From NCBI GenBank assembly GCA_026874595.1, contig CM049316.1:20481839-20545838 (forward strand): 64,000 nucleotides of DNA, written 5' to 3'. The notes under the pieces were generated by a model. It ran no database searches, was not told the origin of the DNA, and saw only the letters and a list, made by a program, of their open reading frames with translations. Positions 48,030 to 59,342 of the stretch are shown here, piece by piece. Origin of the DNA: Sipunculus nudus. Lineage: Eukaryota; Annelida; Sipuncula; Golfingiida; Sipunculidae. A program made the position numbers and the translations under genes. How positions within the stretch are numbered: the stretch's first letter is position 1; the number at the start of each line of letters is the position of its first letter.

Positions 48030-48456
48030 CCTATAGCAACAATGTTTATTGTAGACCTCAACGGAAACGCACCTGCATATTTCCTTTATCTCTTAGTTAG
48101 CTCTCTGGAGGCGTTTCCAATTTAATATTCATGCATATAATGACAAGCCGTCTAATAATGTGAGATGATTGGCCAGAAGACGGTCAGAACGTGTGAAGTC
48201 AACAGGCGTATACAAGCGGTGGATGCTGGACAAATCTTAAGAATCGCCTAGGTCAGCGCGCCAGTTGTGTGTAGTGTGACGGTTGTCTGTGGTTCAGAGG
48301 CGGGTTCGTGTTTATCAGTGTCTGATCAGCTAAATCGATGTTCCAGAGCGTAAAACGTCAATGTCTGGGGACGGCCACGTGGATACATTTCTAACGGACC
48401 TTGGAGTGTATTTTGTAATTACCGAAGGACTAGTAATCCCGCGATGTGTGTCTGAC
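48030..48456 (+). CDS. Candidate promoter and first coding exon of an unidentified gene
   Basis: This block is richer in CG dinucleotides than its surroundings. It carries an inverted CCAAT box (GATTGGC near 48168) and TTCATGCATATAATG upstream (about 48128). The ATG at 48361, in the context CGTCAATGT, opens 32 codons (MSGDGHVDTFLTDLGVYFVI and onwards to CVSD). The frame meets the strong donor GAC|GTGAGT (GT at 48457) in phase 0. No following exon is seen; the satellite-bearing element begins 170 bp later and may sit inside the intron. The family is not recognised, and a chance ORF in a GC-rich island remains possible. Confidence 0.3.
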
Positions 48457-48629
48457 GTGAGTGAGTCCAGTAACAGGCCAGTACAATAAACACGCAAAAC
48501 GAGAGTTGTAATAGATATTGTCATGCGTAGGCATGTGTGTGGAACGCCTCTCCAGAGAAAGTGTATATTTAACATATTTTGTTTTGTTTACTAATGACTT
48601 ATTCGTCTTTTGGATAGAATGCATGTTTC

Positions 48630-49995
48630 ACAGACAAAGCATGTTAACAATCTCTAAAGAGATGTGCAATATTGTGTATAGACAAAAGATGCCAATTTTG
48701 TAAGAGAAGAACGATAAAGGTGTCGGTGTCTGTCAAAATTGAATGTATAATATATCATATGTGAATCTTTGAAGAATTTTCAATGAAGTAAAAGCATATA
48801 TTATACCAAAAGTATTTATATTATTAGTCAGGTAACAAGCACTTGCTACTTCGCAGGACTGTTTTGCTACAGCGCACATTGCCCAATGCGATCGCACGTG
48901 AATATGGCCCATGGCACTTGCTACAGCGCACTTCTATGTGTTACGTTGCGACTATTAATTGCTTCAGCGGATATTGCTTGTTACTGGCCTATCTGGACGA
49001 CCTCTGGATACAAAGACTTGCACTGATTCGTTAGTAGCAAAATTTTTGATCGCAATAGATAGCCTCAATGGGATAGTTCTGTGTGCTACTTTGCGACACG
49101 TAATTGCTACCGTTCATATTCCTTGTTGCTGGCCTAGCTGGGCGACCTTTGGCTACAAAGACTTGCATTTCGTCAATAGTAGCAGGATTTGCGATCGTAA
49201 ATTCATAGCTCCAATTGGTAGCAGGTAACAAGCACTTGCTACCGCGCGGTTCTGATTTGCTACCTCGCACATTGCCCAATGCGAGGGCACATGATATATG
49301 GCCCATGGCATTTGCTTCCGCGCAGATCTGTTTGCTACTCTGCGACATTTAATTACTACAGCGCATGTTTCGTGTCGCTGGCCTATCTTGGCGACCTCTG
49401 GCTACAAAGACTTGCACCAATAGTAGCTGAATTTGCGATTGCAATTGAGAGCAACCATGGGATACTTGCTACCGCGCAGGCCTGATTTGCTACCCCGCAT
49501 ATTGCGCAGTGCAATCGCAGCTTAATATGGCCCATGGCATTTGCTACGGCGCAGATCTATTTGCTACTCTGCGATAGTTAATTGCTACCGCGCATATTGC
49601 TTCGACTGGTCCTGTCCAAGCGACCTCTGGCAGCAAAGGCTTGCACTACGTCAATAGTAGCAGAATTTGTGATCGTAAAATCATACCCCCAATTAGTAGC
49701 AGGTGACAGCCACTTGCTATCGCGCAGGTCTGATTTCCTACAGCGCAATTTTCGCATATCAGCCGGTCTGTGCTTGAAGGTAGCAAGACTAGTGGCTGTT
49801 CAGTGCGTGATGTGGCGATCTATGGGCATGGGTAGCAAATGCGCCTGTGCGACTGCTATATGCTACCAAGCAGTTTGCCCACATCAGCCGCTGAGCGTAT
49901 AACAGTAGCAAGACCAGATGATGCTAATAGCGCGTTGTGCCAGGCTATACTGAAAGGGTAACTAAGGATCCCACAGATGAGCCTAGAAACCCGAC
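48630..49995 (+). mobile_element. Copy 2 of the ~1.37-kb element with an internal ~245-bp array
   Basis: The head from ACAGACAAAGCATG (48630) matches copy 1 for about 200 bp, including the shared word GCAATATTGTGTAT and TAACAAGCACTTGCTAC. The array anchors (TAGTAGCAGAATTTG and variants) lie at about 49032, 49173, 49420 and 49650; the first interval is only ~140 bp. The tail ends at TAGAAACCCGAC (49995). Copy 2 has an extra GCTACC-rich segment near 49840-49900, so the near-equal total length comes from compensating gains and losses. Confidence 0.75.
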
Positions 49996-50435
49996 AGTTC
50001 CCCGCCCATATGGCTGTGAGAAACCCCCCCCCCCCCAACAATAAAAAAAAAAAGGACACAAGAGCTCCGATATCTGAATAACTAATGCATTGATCGGCTT
50101 GATCCTTAATTATAATATCCTATTGAAACCCGCCACAAGTGTCCATTTTCAACTTCTTATACCGGAAAAATAAACACATTGACTCGAAAATTTTATTTCA
50201 TAATTAAACAAAGTGTGCCATGTAGATATCATATGCAAAATATCTAAGAAATTCCATTGGTAGAAAAAAAATAATCGCGTTTCCCCTTAAAAGACCATAC
50301 ATCTTTATACGTTTCAGTACTATTGGCCACCATTGCTTTTCCTTCCCCCGCATGGTTTTTATAAATAAGCAATCCTCTAAACTCCACCTATCCCTATTTT
50401 CTTAGAACTTTTGCCTGAAGATTACTGGGTTGTGA
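49996..50435. other. No gene seen
   Basis: A run of 14 C at about 50023-50036 and A-rich DNA; no supported features. Confidence 0.45.
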
Positions 50436-51750
50436 TTCGTTTATAAAATAACATCAATGGTAAATGCATGACATCAAAATACCGCAAAGACAATATATGC
50501 AACAATATGTCTCCACTTCCATTCGCCCTGTTAACTTGTGGAATGTTAATAGTAATAAATCTCTGAAATGTAAATGGTAATTAATTTTTTCTGAAAAGGA
50601 GGCGATTACTCGATCTATTACAACGTATGGACAATGGATTGCTCTTGAGAAAATCTCAATGCGAGGGGCGTTACAGGCAAACGTGTCGAGGTCCCCTTGT
50701 AAAATGAATTACAATCCCAGTATCCCACAAGAGAGGAATTCCTTATCTGGTGTGACTGAATAGAAATATGCCGTGGAGATTTCCATTAGGAACATCTTGT
50801 AAGAACGGTCATACCAACGACTGTGTCACGCGTGCCGTGTGAACAAACTACCAAAAAATAGGAAAGACAAGTCTGATAAGACATAGCCGATATGCTTGGT
50901 GTGGAAGCATTCACTGTTGTGGGATACTCAGAAAAGTCAAAATATCCTGTGATCTAGATGTGTTGGCTGCCCAACAGTTTGATTTGAGGTATTCGACTGA
51001 AACCATGGCGACATAGGTCTATACCAGAGCCATAAAGCAAATATCACTTTACTTCTAAATAAACAAAAATGTGTTTCAAATTGTGTTGCCCATGTATTAG
51101 GTTCGAATTACCCCTGACAACCTATGTTACCTAGGTCACATGCATCAATGACGAACAGTCAAGCCATAATCAGTGCCATAATGTTATCACTTCGGGTGCA
51201 ACTGTTGATATACTCCACACTGGCACTTGAGACTCACCAGCAAAACGCTTGTTATGTAAAAGTATTTATTATATAGAATAAATATTAGGCTTGGATTTCT
51301 TTACGCATCTCCTAATGTACAAAAATATATCATCAATATACTTATATACATACAAAATAAACATTAATATTAAGTTGTAAATGAGATAATGTTCTTTCCA
51401 AGAAAAGCCTGATTGTAGTCTCATTGAGCCATTGTCCACCGTTTCAGAAATGTATAACAAAATATGTTACACTTTACGATAATAACCTTTATTCATGAGA
51501 GTTACTTGTCTTCCTGTTACTTTCCGAATTGTTGAAATTAACATTAAAATACGATATCTATAAATATGTCTTACTTTTCGCTTACTATTACGTTGCACAA
51601 AGCACTAACTAGCATGTTAGGTGCTTATGTTACGCACGTTTAATAAATTCTGAGGCTAAATTTTATCGTGGAATCTGTTTATTTTGGGGAGAGTGATCGA
51701 TAGATAGAAAAATATCCGCCTATTGATCAAAATGTAGATCTTTTTAGGTA
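50436..51750. repeat. Duplicated block, copy A (3' flank of the third TLR)
   Basis: This block matches 62470-63860 in the same orientation. Shared landmarks include AATGCAT.A.ATCAAAATRCC, GTCATACCAACGACTGTGTC, TTGTGGGATACT.AGAAAAGT, GCCATAATCAGTGCCAT and TATTTAT.TATAGAATAAAT. Its coding-like stretch is broken here by several stops. It lies 370 bp beyond the stop codon of the minus-strand TLR. Confidence 0.75.
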
Positions 51751-51866
51751 AGAAATGATTTATTACATTTATTATTCAGTAATCTAAATTAAATTTATAT
51801 ATACATAAATGGATGCAAACATAAAAACTTGCTGGATATATACATAAATACACATTTATATACACG

Positions 51867-51869
<3 letters not shown>

Positions 51870-51912
<43 letters not shown>

Positions 51913-51920
51913 GTGTGTGA
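51870..51920. repeat. (TA)n(TG)n microsatellite
   Basis: About 42 bases of TA and a short TGTGTG end. Confidence 0.9.
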
Positions 51921-52117
51921 GCATGTGCGTATAGTAGCAAAGAAGTGGCAATTTAATACTCCAACATGTTGCACGGGGCAGCCATGTAAATTATCCACCG
52001 TGATTGAGACATAATTAAAGTGCTCTGTCTACCTGTTTATGTGACTTACTTACATAAACTTATCGAAGCACTAATACATATATATATAAACTGTGTCTTA
52101 CATTTTCATTCATAACA

Positions 52118-54455
52118 TCAAATATTATTTTCCGTATTAAAGTCCCCTTGCCTTTGCGAAAGCGCAGACCGAAGACGTGACCAAAACACAGGGACATCGT
52201 CAATCATATCTTCTCCTGGCCACACGAGGTAAGTGTGACGCCTCAAAATGGTAGCGACGGTGTGCGGCATATCTGTGGTCGGGATTTCCTCGAGCAATAC
52301 AACAATCAATTTATCTACTCCTCTCTCCATTATGTGGATTCGAGCCATTCGCATTTCAAATTTACACCAACCACTGCGAATAAAATGCCGTGATAACACA
52401 ATAATGGTTTTGCGGCTCTTTGAAGTACTTCTAAGGATATTCTCTTCAATTGGCCAACCAATTTCAAAGTCTCTGTGGTGGAAACATAGTCTAAATGGAG
52501 TATCCCCTCCTTCTAGATTTGCAACCAGTTCATTATCCACCCAAGCCAAGTCTCTCTCGCTGTAGGCTACGAAAGCATCATATTGATAAGCGCAATCTTC
52601 CTCGAACAGTTCAGCGTAAAGTTCCCGCCTTATTTTCAAACGGAGGCAGAAATATTTGATGTCCCATCGGTGACGATAAGTAATCACAGATAATGACAAA
52701 CATACAGAAAGGATAATAAGACAGCTTGCGGTAACATACAACCATTGGAAGCTGATGCAATGTTTTTCCAGATGCGGTAAAATATCATTTGGCAATTGCT
52801 CTAAAGGTACATACTTTCCACGAAAACTGCACGTCAATTGCAATAATATAAGATTATGCAGGATTCTATTGATATATTTTAGAAATTTTAAAGAATTACA
52901 TTAACATTCCAAAGGGTTACCCACTAGACAGAAGGAAAAAAATCTTTCCTGCTCTGTCTACTACTTTATTTATTTGTGACACAACATCAGTTTGCAAGTA
53001 CACAATTCTGTTGTTGGAAAGATCCAGTAGTGTCAGAGCGTTCATAATGTTGATGGGAGTTGAGAAGCCTAGCAAAAAGTTATTTTTCAGAATAAGACTC
53101 TCCAAATGCAAAGAGTTTCTTTCGTTGAAGAATGTAGGTGATATATAATAGATGTTGTTATAAGAGATATCTAAGTATATCAAATTGATGAAGTTTGGTA
53201 ATGGATCATGACATTTTGCAATCATTTTACCAAGTTTATTGTGACCCAAGTTGACCAAAACTATAGCTGCAGCAAAGTTTCTGCCGAAGAACTGCTTTGA
53301 AATGTTCTGTAAATTGTTGTGTGAGATGTCAAATGATATACCGACGGCTGGGTATTGCAGTTCTATAACACTATCAAACAACAGCATTAACTGATTGTAC
53401 GAGAATTTAATAAACACTTTTACCATCTGCTCTCCATTTAATAATAAGTATATAATCTTTTTAAAAGGCAACATGAAATCATTAACAAAAACTGGGGCAT
53501 TGATATATGAGAGATTTTTAGGCCAAAGAATAGGAAAAATGTTTCTTGCTTCTTTACCACTTAATTGATTCTGCTTCCACGTTATATCAGTAACAAAAGT
53601 AATCGGATGACTCTGGTTCGGAGATAACTCACGCCGATGTAAACTATGACTGCATAATTTACTTGTGACTTCGTCTTTTTCTCCAACTGGGCATTGGTGG
53701 TTTATTACTAAACATGTTAATCGGTGTAAACCCAAGAGGAAATAAAAGGAAAATAATTCATTAACGTCAAGGTAAAGTTCCTCAATATTTGGTATAAAAT
53801 TAGCTAATATCCCTTGTATTTCTGTTATTCCGTTGTCACTGAGATCAAGATGAGTTAATGATGGTGTCCTGAAGGATTCTAATAATTCAATAGGGACAAC
53901 ATTACTAGGACACTCCATGTGAAGCGCAACATGTCTCAGTTTAAGTTCTCTTAAATTCGATTTTGGAAGGGAGCGCAATAAAGATATTAAAACGCGGTAT
54001 TTGTTGTTCCCAAGTTTTACATTGGAGGACAAATCTAGTGATTCTAAACATGTTAGTGGTTTAAAGACATGTGATACCTTAAGCTGTAGGGGAACTAATC
54101 CTAGATTATTGCTATTGAGTTTGAGGGTTCGTAAATTTGAAAGTCCCTCAAAAGCTTTCTCATACAAAAGTCGGATACCTGATGCACCAAGGTCTAACAT
54201 GACCAGGTTGACACACCTTACAAAGGCATAACTCCTTATTAGGGTGATGCGGTTATGATACAGAGAAAACCTGGTTACATGTTCCTTGCAAAGATTTGGT
54301 ACGTCTGTTAGATTTTGGCGGATGCAGTTCACGAATATGGAGCCTCCTTCAAATATGCAAGTACAAGGAGTGCATTTGAACTTCGCTTCAGCATGGCAAA
54401 TCACAAACAAGAATAAAAGAAAAAGAAAAATTGTGCTCACAGCACTACTCTTCAT
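52118..54455 (-). pseudogene. Toll-like receptor 3 of the cluster: near-complete, two lesions in the C-terminal Cys cap
   Basis: The likely start is the ATG at 54455 (MKSSAVSTIFLFLLFLFVIC, a signal peptide), 37 codons inside a longer frame. The frame runs to 52917. It holds the N-terminal Cys cap (FKCTPCTC...VPNLC) and roughly fifteen to twenty LRRs (for example LTHLDLSDNGITEI and LTLLDLSNNRIVYL). The second frame (52903 region to 52118) holds the end of the LRRCT, a transmembrane helix (SCLIILSVCLSLSVI) and a complete TIR: box 1 YDAFVAYSERD, box 2 RLCFHHRDFEIGWPIEENI, box 3 FW. Two lesions separate them: one extra base in the GG-GTAAC word at 52920-52916, and TAA at 52903-52901 replacing the residue between the two Cys of the C-x-C cap motif. 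It is the least damaged of the three. Confidence 0.85.
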
Positions 54456-54469
54456 GATTTCTAGTAATC

Positions 54470-55289
54470 CTGGTATTATTGAAACCCAGGAAACAAAGCA
54501 ATGTCTCTGTTTGTGGCTTATTACTCTAGCCCCGCTTATAGTTAAAAAAATAGCCAAATGATGCACGTTACTTTGACGCTAATAAGAATATATTTCATCC
54601 TCCCGTGCATTTTCTAGAGATGTCCTTTCTGTTTTCTACAAGAGAAAGAAAATATTTACTATCTGAATGTATAATTGTGTCCACTGATTTAATAACTGAG
54701 AAACATAAGGTAAAGACTGCGAAAGCCAGTATTTATTTTTGTACGGTACGAAACATAAGGAGACCAACAGTGAATGTTAATGGATATAACAACAAAATTA
54801 AACCGTAGTCTCGCCAATTATGTAGAAATATAAAGTTCTAATATAAATTAGAAATGTTTAATTCCAAACTGAATTAAAGTATATGATTAAAGGATAATAT
54901 ATGTGAAACATTATTGTACAATCAGGACTAAGATTTACTTCCAAGGTGTTGCGATCATATGTTTATCTGGACAAAAAAATCATCTACAGTGATCTATAGC
55001 GGACAGAATATCATTAACTCTTTTTGGCATGTTCATATGTCCCTGTATATTGAGACATTAATACATTCATACTCGAATTTCAGATACATTCTGTGGAATG
55101 CCTGATCGCTGTTCTACAGTGCTTGACATATGGTTAATACCGAAATCAGGTGTACATTTCTTTGAACGATATCTTGCGTGATTTCCAAATCTCTGATAAC
55201 ATATAAACGTGACCTTTTTCTGTTATCAAAACTTTGTAGAAAAATGTTTTTATATATGAAACAAGCGTTAATAAATAATGCCTCCTACC
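54470..55289 (-). promoter_or_regulatory. Possible leader intron and exon of the third TLR
   Basis: On the minus strand a donor TTGAACAG|GTAGGA (exon end at 55289) and an acceptor AATAATACCAG (intron end at 54470, 14 bases before the ATG) could frame an ~820-bp leader intron like those of the other two TLRs. Sequence similarity to those leaders is weak. 54.6-55.2 kb otherwise shows nothing. Confidence 0.2.
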
Positions 55290-57395
55290 TGTTCAAGTAG
55301 AACTGAAAGCATCTTAGAATAACTCAAATGCGTTTATGGAATAACAACATAGCGCGTGAATCACAACAACTGCAACTTTACAGCAGGGAGCTGTATGACA
55401 CCGATCTTCATATTACCCATAATAATGTGTTTTGTTACAAACAGAAAGCCTGTATATATATACGATATATATATATTTATATATATATATATATATATAA
55501 ATACGAAGAATGGTTATATTTTTATTATCGCGCTGCTAAATTATTACAGAAGGAAGTCTTATGTTTATCAATTTACGAGTCCATGTGTTTTAAATTTACA
55601 AGAAAATATTGTATTTTCTCATAACCATGGTGTTACACACAACCAGATCACTTATACTTGCACAAAAGCATCGCCACTGATAATATTAAAAATTTCCTAA
55701 CAGAATCTAATGCCTATTATGTTCTGATTAAAATCACTATCCAGATCGAGGATATTTTCAAAGGATAAATCCTGCTTTTCAAAACTAGATCCCGACTATT
55801 CGTATAGAATTATTCTACATCTAACAGATATTTTTTTTTCTAATACAAATATTATAATTTAAACACAGACGGAAAGTACACACAGACAAGACCCGATCCG
55901 TGTATTAAACTTTTCTATTTTACCAAAGACACATAAAAAGTCTTCATGAAGAGATACGTAAATGAACAACTAAAATAAAAGGACCTCTAGGCTCCTCGTA
56001 TATTCTTGATATCTCTCAAATTTATAAACAAATCTGTCCATGATTATATTTATAATTCCTTTTTCGGGAATCACGGACCAATAACCATCATAATATTGAT
56101 TCAATAGTTTATCTTTCTTACACGGAACTATACAGGAAATGCTGTTCAAAAGTATATAATGTACTATTAGGTTCAGTACCATTAACCATGGGTTAGTTTA
56201 ACAGTATACCTTCTCTTCATTTACTCTATGCACTTGAGTAACACTTTGTAGTGATTCCCTGTACAACATATGTACTTCACAATCACTCCGATCTCACCAA
56301 GGAAAAAGATGTGTCTAGCTTCAGACGGTGGTAGAACGACCTCTACCATCGACATTCGAACTCCTTTTGATTGTGCTGTTTGTTTATTTAACTGAAAAAA
56401 AAAACAACCTTTGACTTCTCCTGTTCAGAATGATGTCCACGATATTACACCGAAAAAATTTACTTATCATGAAGAAGAATGTAGTTAGCTTTACTGATAT
56501 CGCATACAATGCACGTCAAGTCCTGTGCTGCTGAACATAAAAAAGCCTTTATCCTTACACTATATGCTATGACATCATAATACCGGTATGGTTACAGAGC
56601 CATTATCCTGCCTGTTTTCAATAAAGACGAAAAAAAAAACTAAATCTCAATCAGCATGTGGTACGCCATACTGTACAAACCACTCTATAGTGTGTTTGAT
56701 GTCTCTATATATCAGACATTATAAAAATAAATGCATTGGAATTTTTAGGGAGGGAGGAACAACTGAATAACAACTTAATACATGTATTGTTCGGATTCAG
56801 TTCCGGATCCTTACTATAATTCAATGCAGAAGTTTTCAAATTGCGTACCCTTTCTTGGAGATATATACTGTTACAAAAAGAGGGAAAATGTAGCAGAGCG
56901 AAAATGAATGAGCAACAGTACACAATCACGTCATCATTTAATCGAGCGACCTTTAAGTTTTTACTCTGAGATGACTGACGTGTTGGTGTGCCTATGATGG
57001 TGACCTAATTACCCAATTAGAGGCAGAGATTGGTTGGAGATAACTGTTTGCAATATTGGTAAAATGCAAACCACCAGTAATTATGATACGTCTTAGCTTA
57101 ACATTTACTCCAGCTTTATTGGTGAAAGGGATATTTTGAAGCATCGAAAATATTGGTTCCATGAACTTATTTAAGTTTCCCCACTGAATTATCAATTTAG
57201 AATTTTCTATTCCAACAATTACAAAGTGTATCCTGCAGCACTTTAAAGTTTCAAAACTAGAGAAAATGGCACTATTGATTTAATTTGGCACTCTAAAAAT
57301 ATAGGTACAATGTATCAAAAACAAAATAAAGGTGTCTTCACCAGTCATAATCTCATTATTAATGTAGCCAAGTACACTCAGTAAGAAACCGACAC
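55290..57395. other. No gene seen; (TA)n at 55452-55499
   Basis: AT-rich DNA with a TA/TATATTTATA tract of about 48 bases. Frames on both strands lack domains. Confidence 0.45.
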
Positions 57396-57399
57396 ATGA

Positions 57400-57740
57400 T
57401 GTCATTTGATGGTGTGAAAGATTTAGGTTAACTATCTTAATATTTAGGAAAACATAATAGTGGTACGAATTGTACTACTGATGATATTTTCCATAATCAA
57501 TATGTTAAGAAAGAATCATGGCAATCCATGTAATTTTATTGATATAATAGATCTTTTATATTTTAATTATTCTGAGGCCCCCCCCAAAAAACATAACTCG
57601 TAGAATAAAGGTCGCTAGCACCTACTTCCAGGTTTCCAGTTAGCTATTCAAGGTTTTCCTTAGGTGTCAGGTTAACAGTTTTTAGGTCCCACGGTTAAGA
57701 TTTGCGCCCTGTGACGATTAACCAGACGACAGGAACACCA
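57400..57740 (+). repeat. Single relic unit of the 3-6-kb ~340-bp repeat
   Basis: The order of words follows the array unit: AGAATCATGG, then TTTAATTATTCTGAGGCCCC, ACTTCCAGGTTTCCA, AGGTCCCACGGTTAAGATTTG and CGCCCTGTG, ending near CCAGACGACAGGAAC. It is much diverged, so it is an old copy of the same element family. Confidence 0.55.
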
Positions 57741-58059
57741 GATGTTGGTCGGACAACGCATGGTATTCGCCATATTAAATAACTTGATAGTAACTTAGGC
57801 TAAAGCTGACACTTTCATGGCTTAGGTGCTGTTGATCCATCGAATCCAAACCGAGGAAACCGGAGAAAAATATCAACCGTAAGACGGGTTTATTCCAACC
57901 CGCACCATATTAGGATCATACCAGATCGCCGGGGGAAAGAGCTCTCCTCACCTCGACTGTCCAAGCCCTTAAATGAAACCATTTTCCATGTGAGGTCATT
58001 TTATATAAAGAGATATAATATAATAACGCAGGCATGTGATGAATAATATGATACAACAC

Positions 58060-58062
<3 letters not shown>
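57741..58062. other. No gene seen
   Basis: Moderately GC-rich sequence near 57840-57960, without a supported frame. Confidence 0.45.

Positions 58063-58112
<50 letters not shown>
58063..58112. repeat. (TA)n microsatellite abutting the foldback element (left)
   Basis: About 50 bases of TA directly against the left end of the inverted repeat. Confidence 0.95.
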
Positions 58113-58115
<3 letters not shown>

Positions 58116-59258
58116 CAGCTAGCCGAAACCCAGAATACCGGAACAAATTCTTACATACCAGAAATGCCGAAGCCCATCATGCCGAAAAAGAAAATAAATA
58201 ATAGGAAATAATGTGATTAATGCGCAGTAAATTGATGGGTACGTTGTCTTTTAATGTATTTAAAAAAATTGATACCATCCTATTATATTTTCAAATAATT
58301 AATAATGATTTTATTGCCATGTCGGCTGAGGGCACTACCTTAAGGCCGTTTTGACAACCCGATCCTTCTAAATGTCCCTGGCTTTATAAGACCTCGATTT
58401 CGCAGTTATAGTTAGACTGATTTTTATGAAAAAAAATATATTTTATGTCACACATATGCTTTTATGAAATGTTTTCTTTTTTTTTATTTGCACATCGTTC
58501 AACTTCATAAGCGATCTTAACCAACATGGCGGCGGTTGCGTGGGGAACTCACGGGAGCGTGATGACATTCGGAAATCGGCAAGGAAACTCGCCTGATCAT
58601 CCGTAATCCCTCGAGGAAATAGCAAAGTTCCCCACAGCTTTTTTTTCTCTTACGTACCGTCCGTTCATCCACCCATTTCTCTTTCAAACTTTCTTTTCAT
58701 AATGACAGGGCCATCTCTTCATCTCTCACGGGGAGATTTACTTGCTATTTCCATGGCGGATTATGGGTCCAGTGTCGTCAGATGGATTTCTTGCCGATTT
58801 CCGGGTGTCGTCAAGCTCCCGTGAGTTCTTCAAGCGACCGCCGCCATCTTGGCTGAGATTGCTAATGTAGTTGAACGATGTGCAAAATTAGTTAATACGT
58901 TAATAAAGAGGCAAATATTGACACAAATGTACATTTCTTCATGAAAATCAGTATGTCTGACTATAACTGCAAAACGAGGATCTTATAGGCCAGGGACATT
59001 CAGCTGGACCTGCTGGTCATACCGACATTATAGGTAGTACCGCTGCCGACACGAATTAAATTGCAATTAATTATTTGAAAATATAACAGGACGGTACCAA
59101 ACTTTGTTTAAATACCTTAACAGACAACTTACTTCTCAATTTACTGCGCATTAATCATATTAATTCTTATTATTTATTTTCTTTTTTGACAAGATGGGAT
59201 TCGGCATTCTGGGTTCGGTATTCTGGGTATCGGCATTCTATGTTTCGGCCAACTGGTC
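58113..59258. mobile_element. Large foldback element, ~520-bp inverted arms, ~90-bp centre
   Basis: The left arm (58113 to about 58637) and right arm (about 58726 to 59258) are imperfect reverse complements. The outer ends are GACCAGCTAGCCGAAACCCA and, reversed, GACCAGTTGGCCGAAACATA, built from CCGAA..CAGAAT.CCG micro-repeats. Internal pairs include AAGAAAATAAATAATA, TAATGCGCAGTAAATTGA, TTATAGTTAGACTGATTTTT, TTGCACATCGTTCAACTTC and GAAATAGCAA, each with its reverse match. The centre is unpaired. It has no coding capacity. The layout fits a foldback/MITE-type DNA element mobilised in trans. Confidence 0.75.
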
Positions 59259-59265
59259 AATTACG

Positions 59266-59285
59266 ACACACACACACATATATAA

Positions 59286-59339
<54 letters not shown>
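59266..59339. repeat. (CA)n(TA)n microsatellite abutting the foldback element (right)
   Basis: ACACACACA followed by about 55 bases of TA, eight bases beyond the right end of the inverted repeat. Confidence 0.95.

Positions 59340-59342
<3 letters not shown>

Noticed and set aside
49031-49902. Frames of 68-106 codons on both strands, e.g. MSQSSKQICAEANAMGH
   Set aside because: They repeat with the ~245-bp unit of the satellite-bearing element.
52248-52565. Plus-strand frames over the third TLR (also 54001-54231 and 54286-54561)
   Set aside because: Antisense shadows of the clear TIR and LRR coding sequence on the minus strand.
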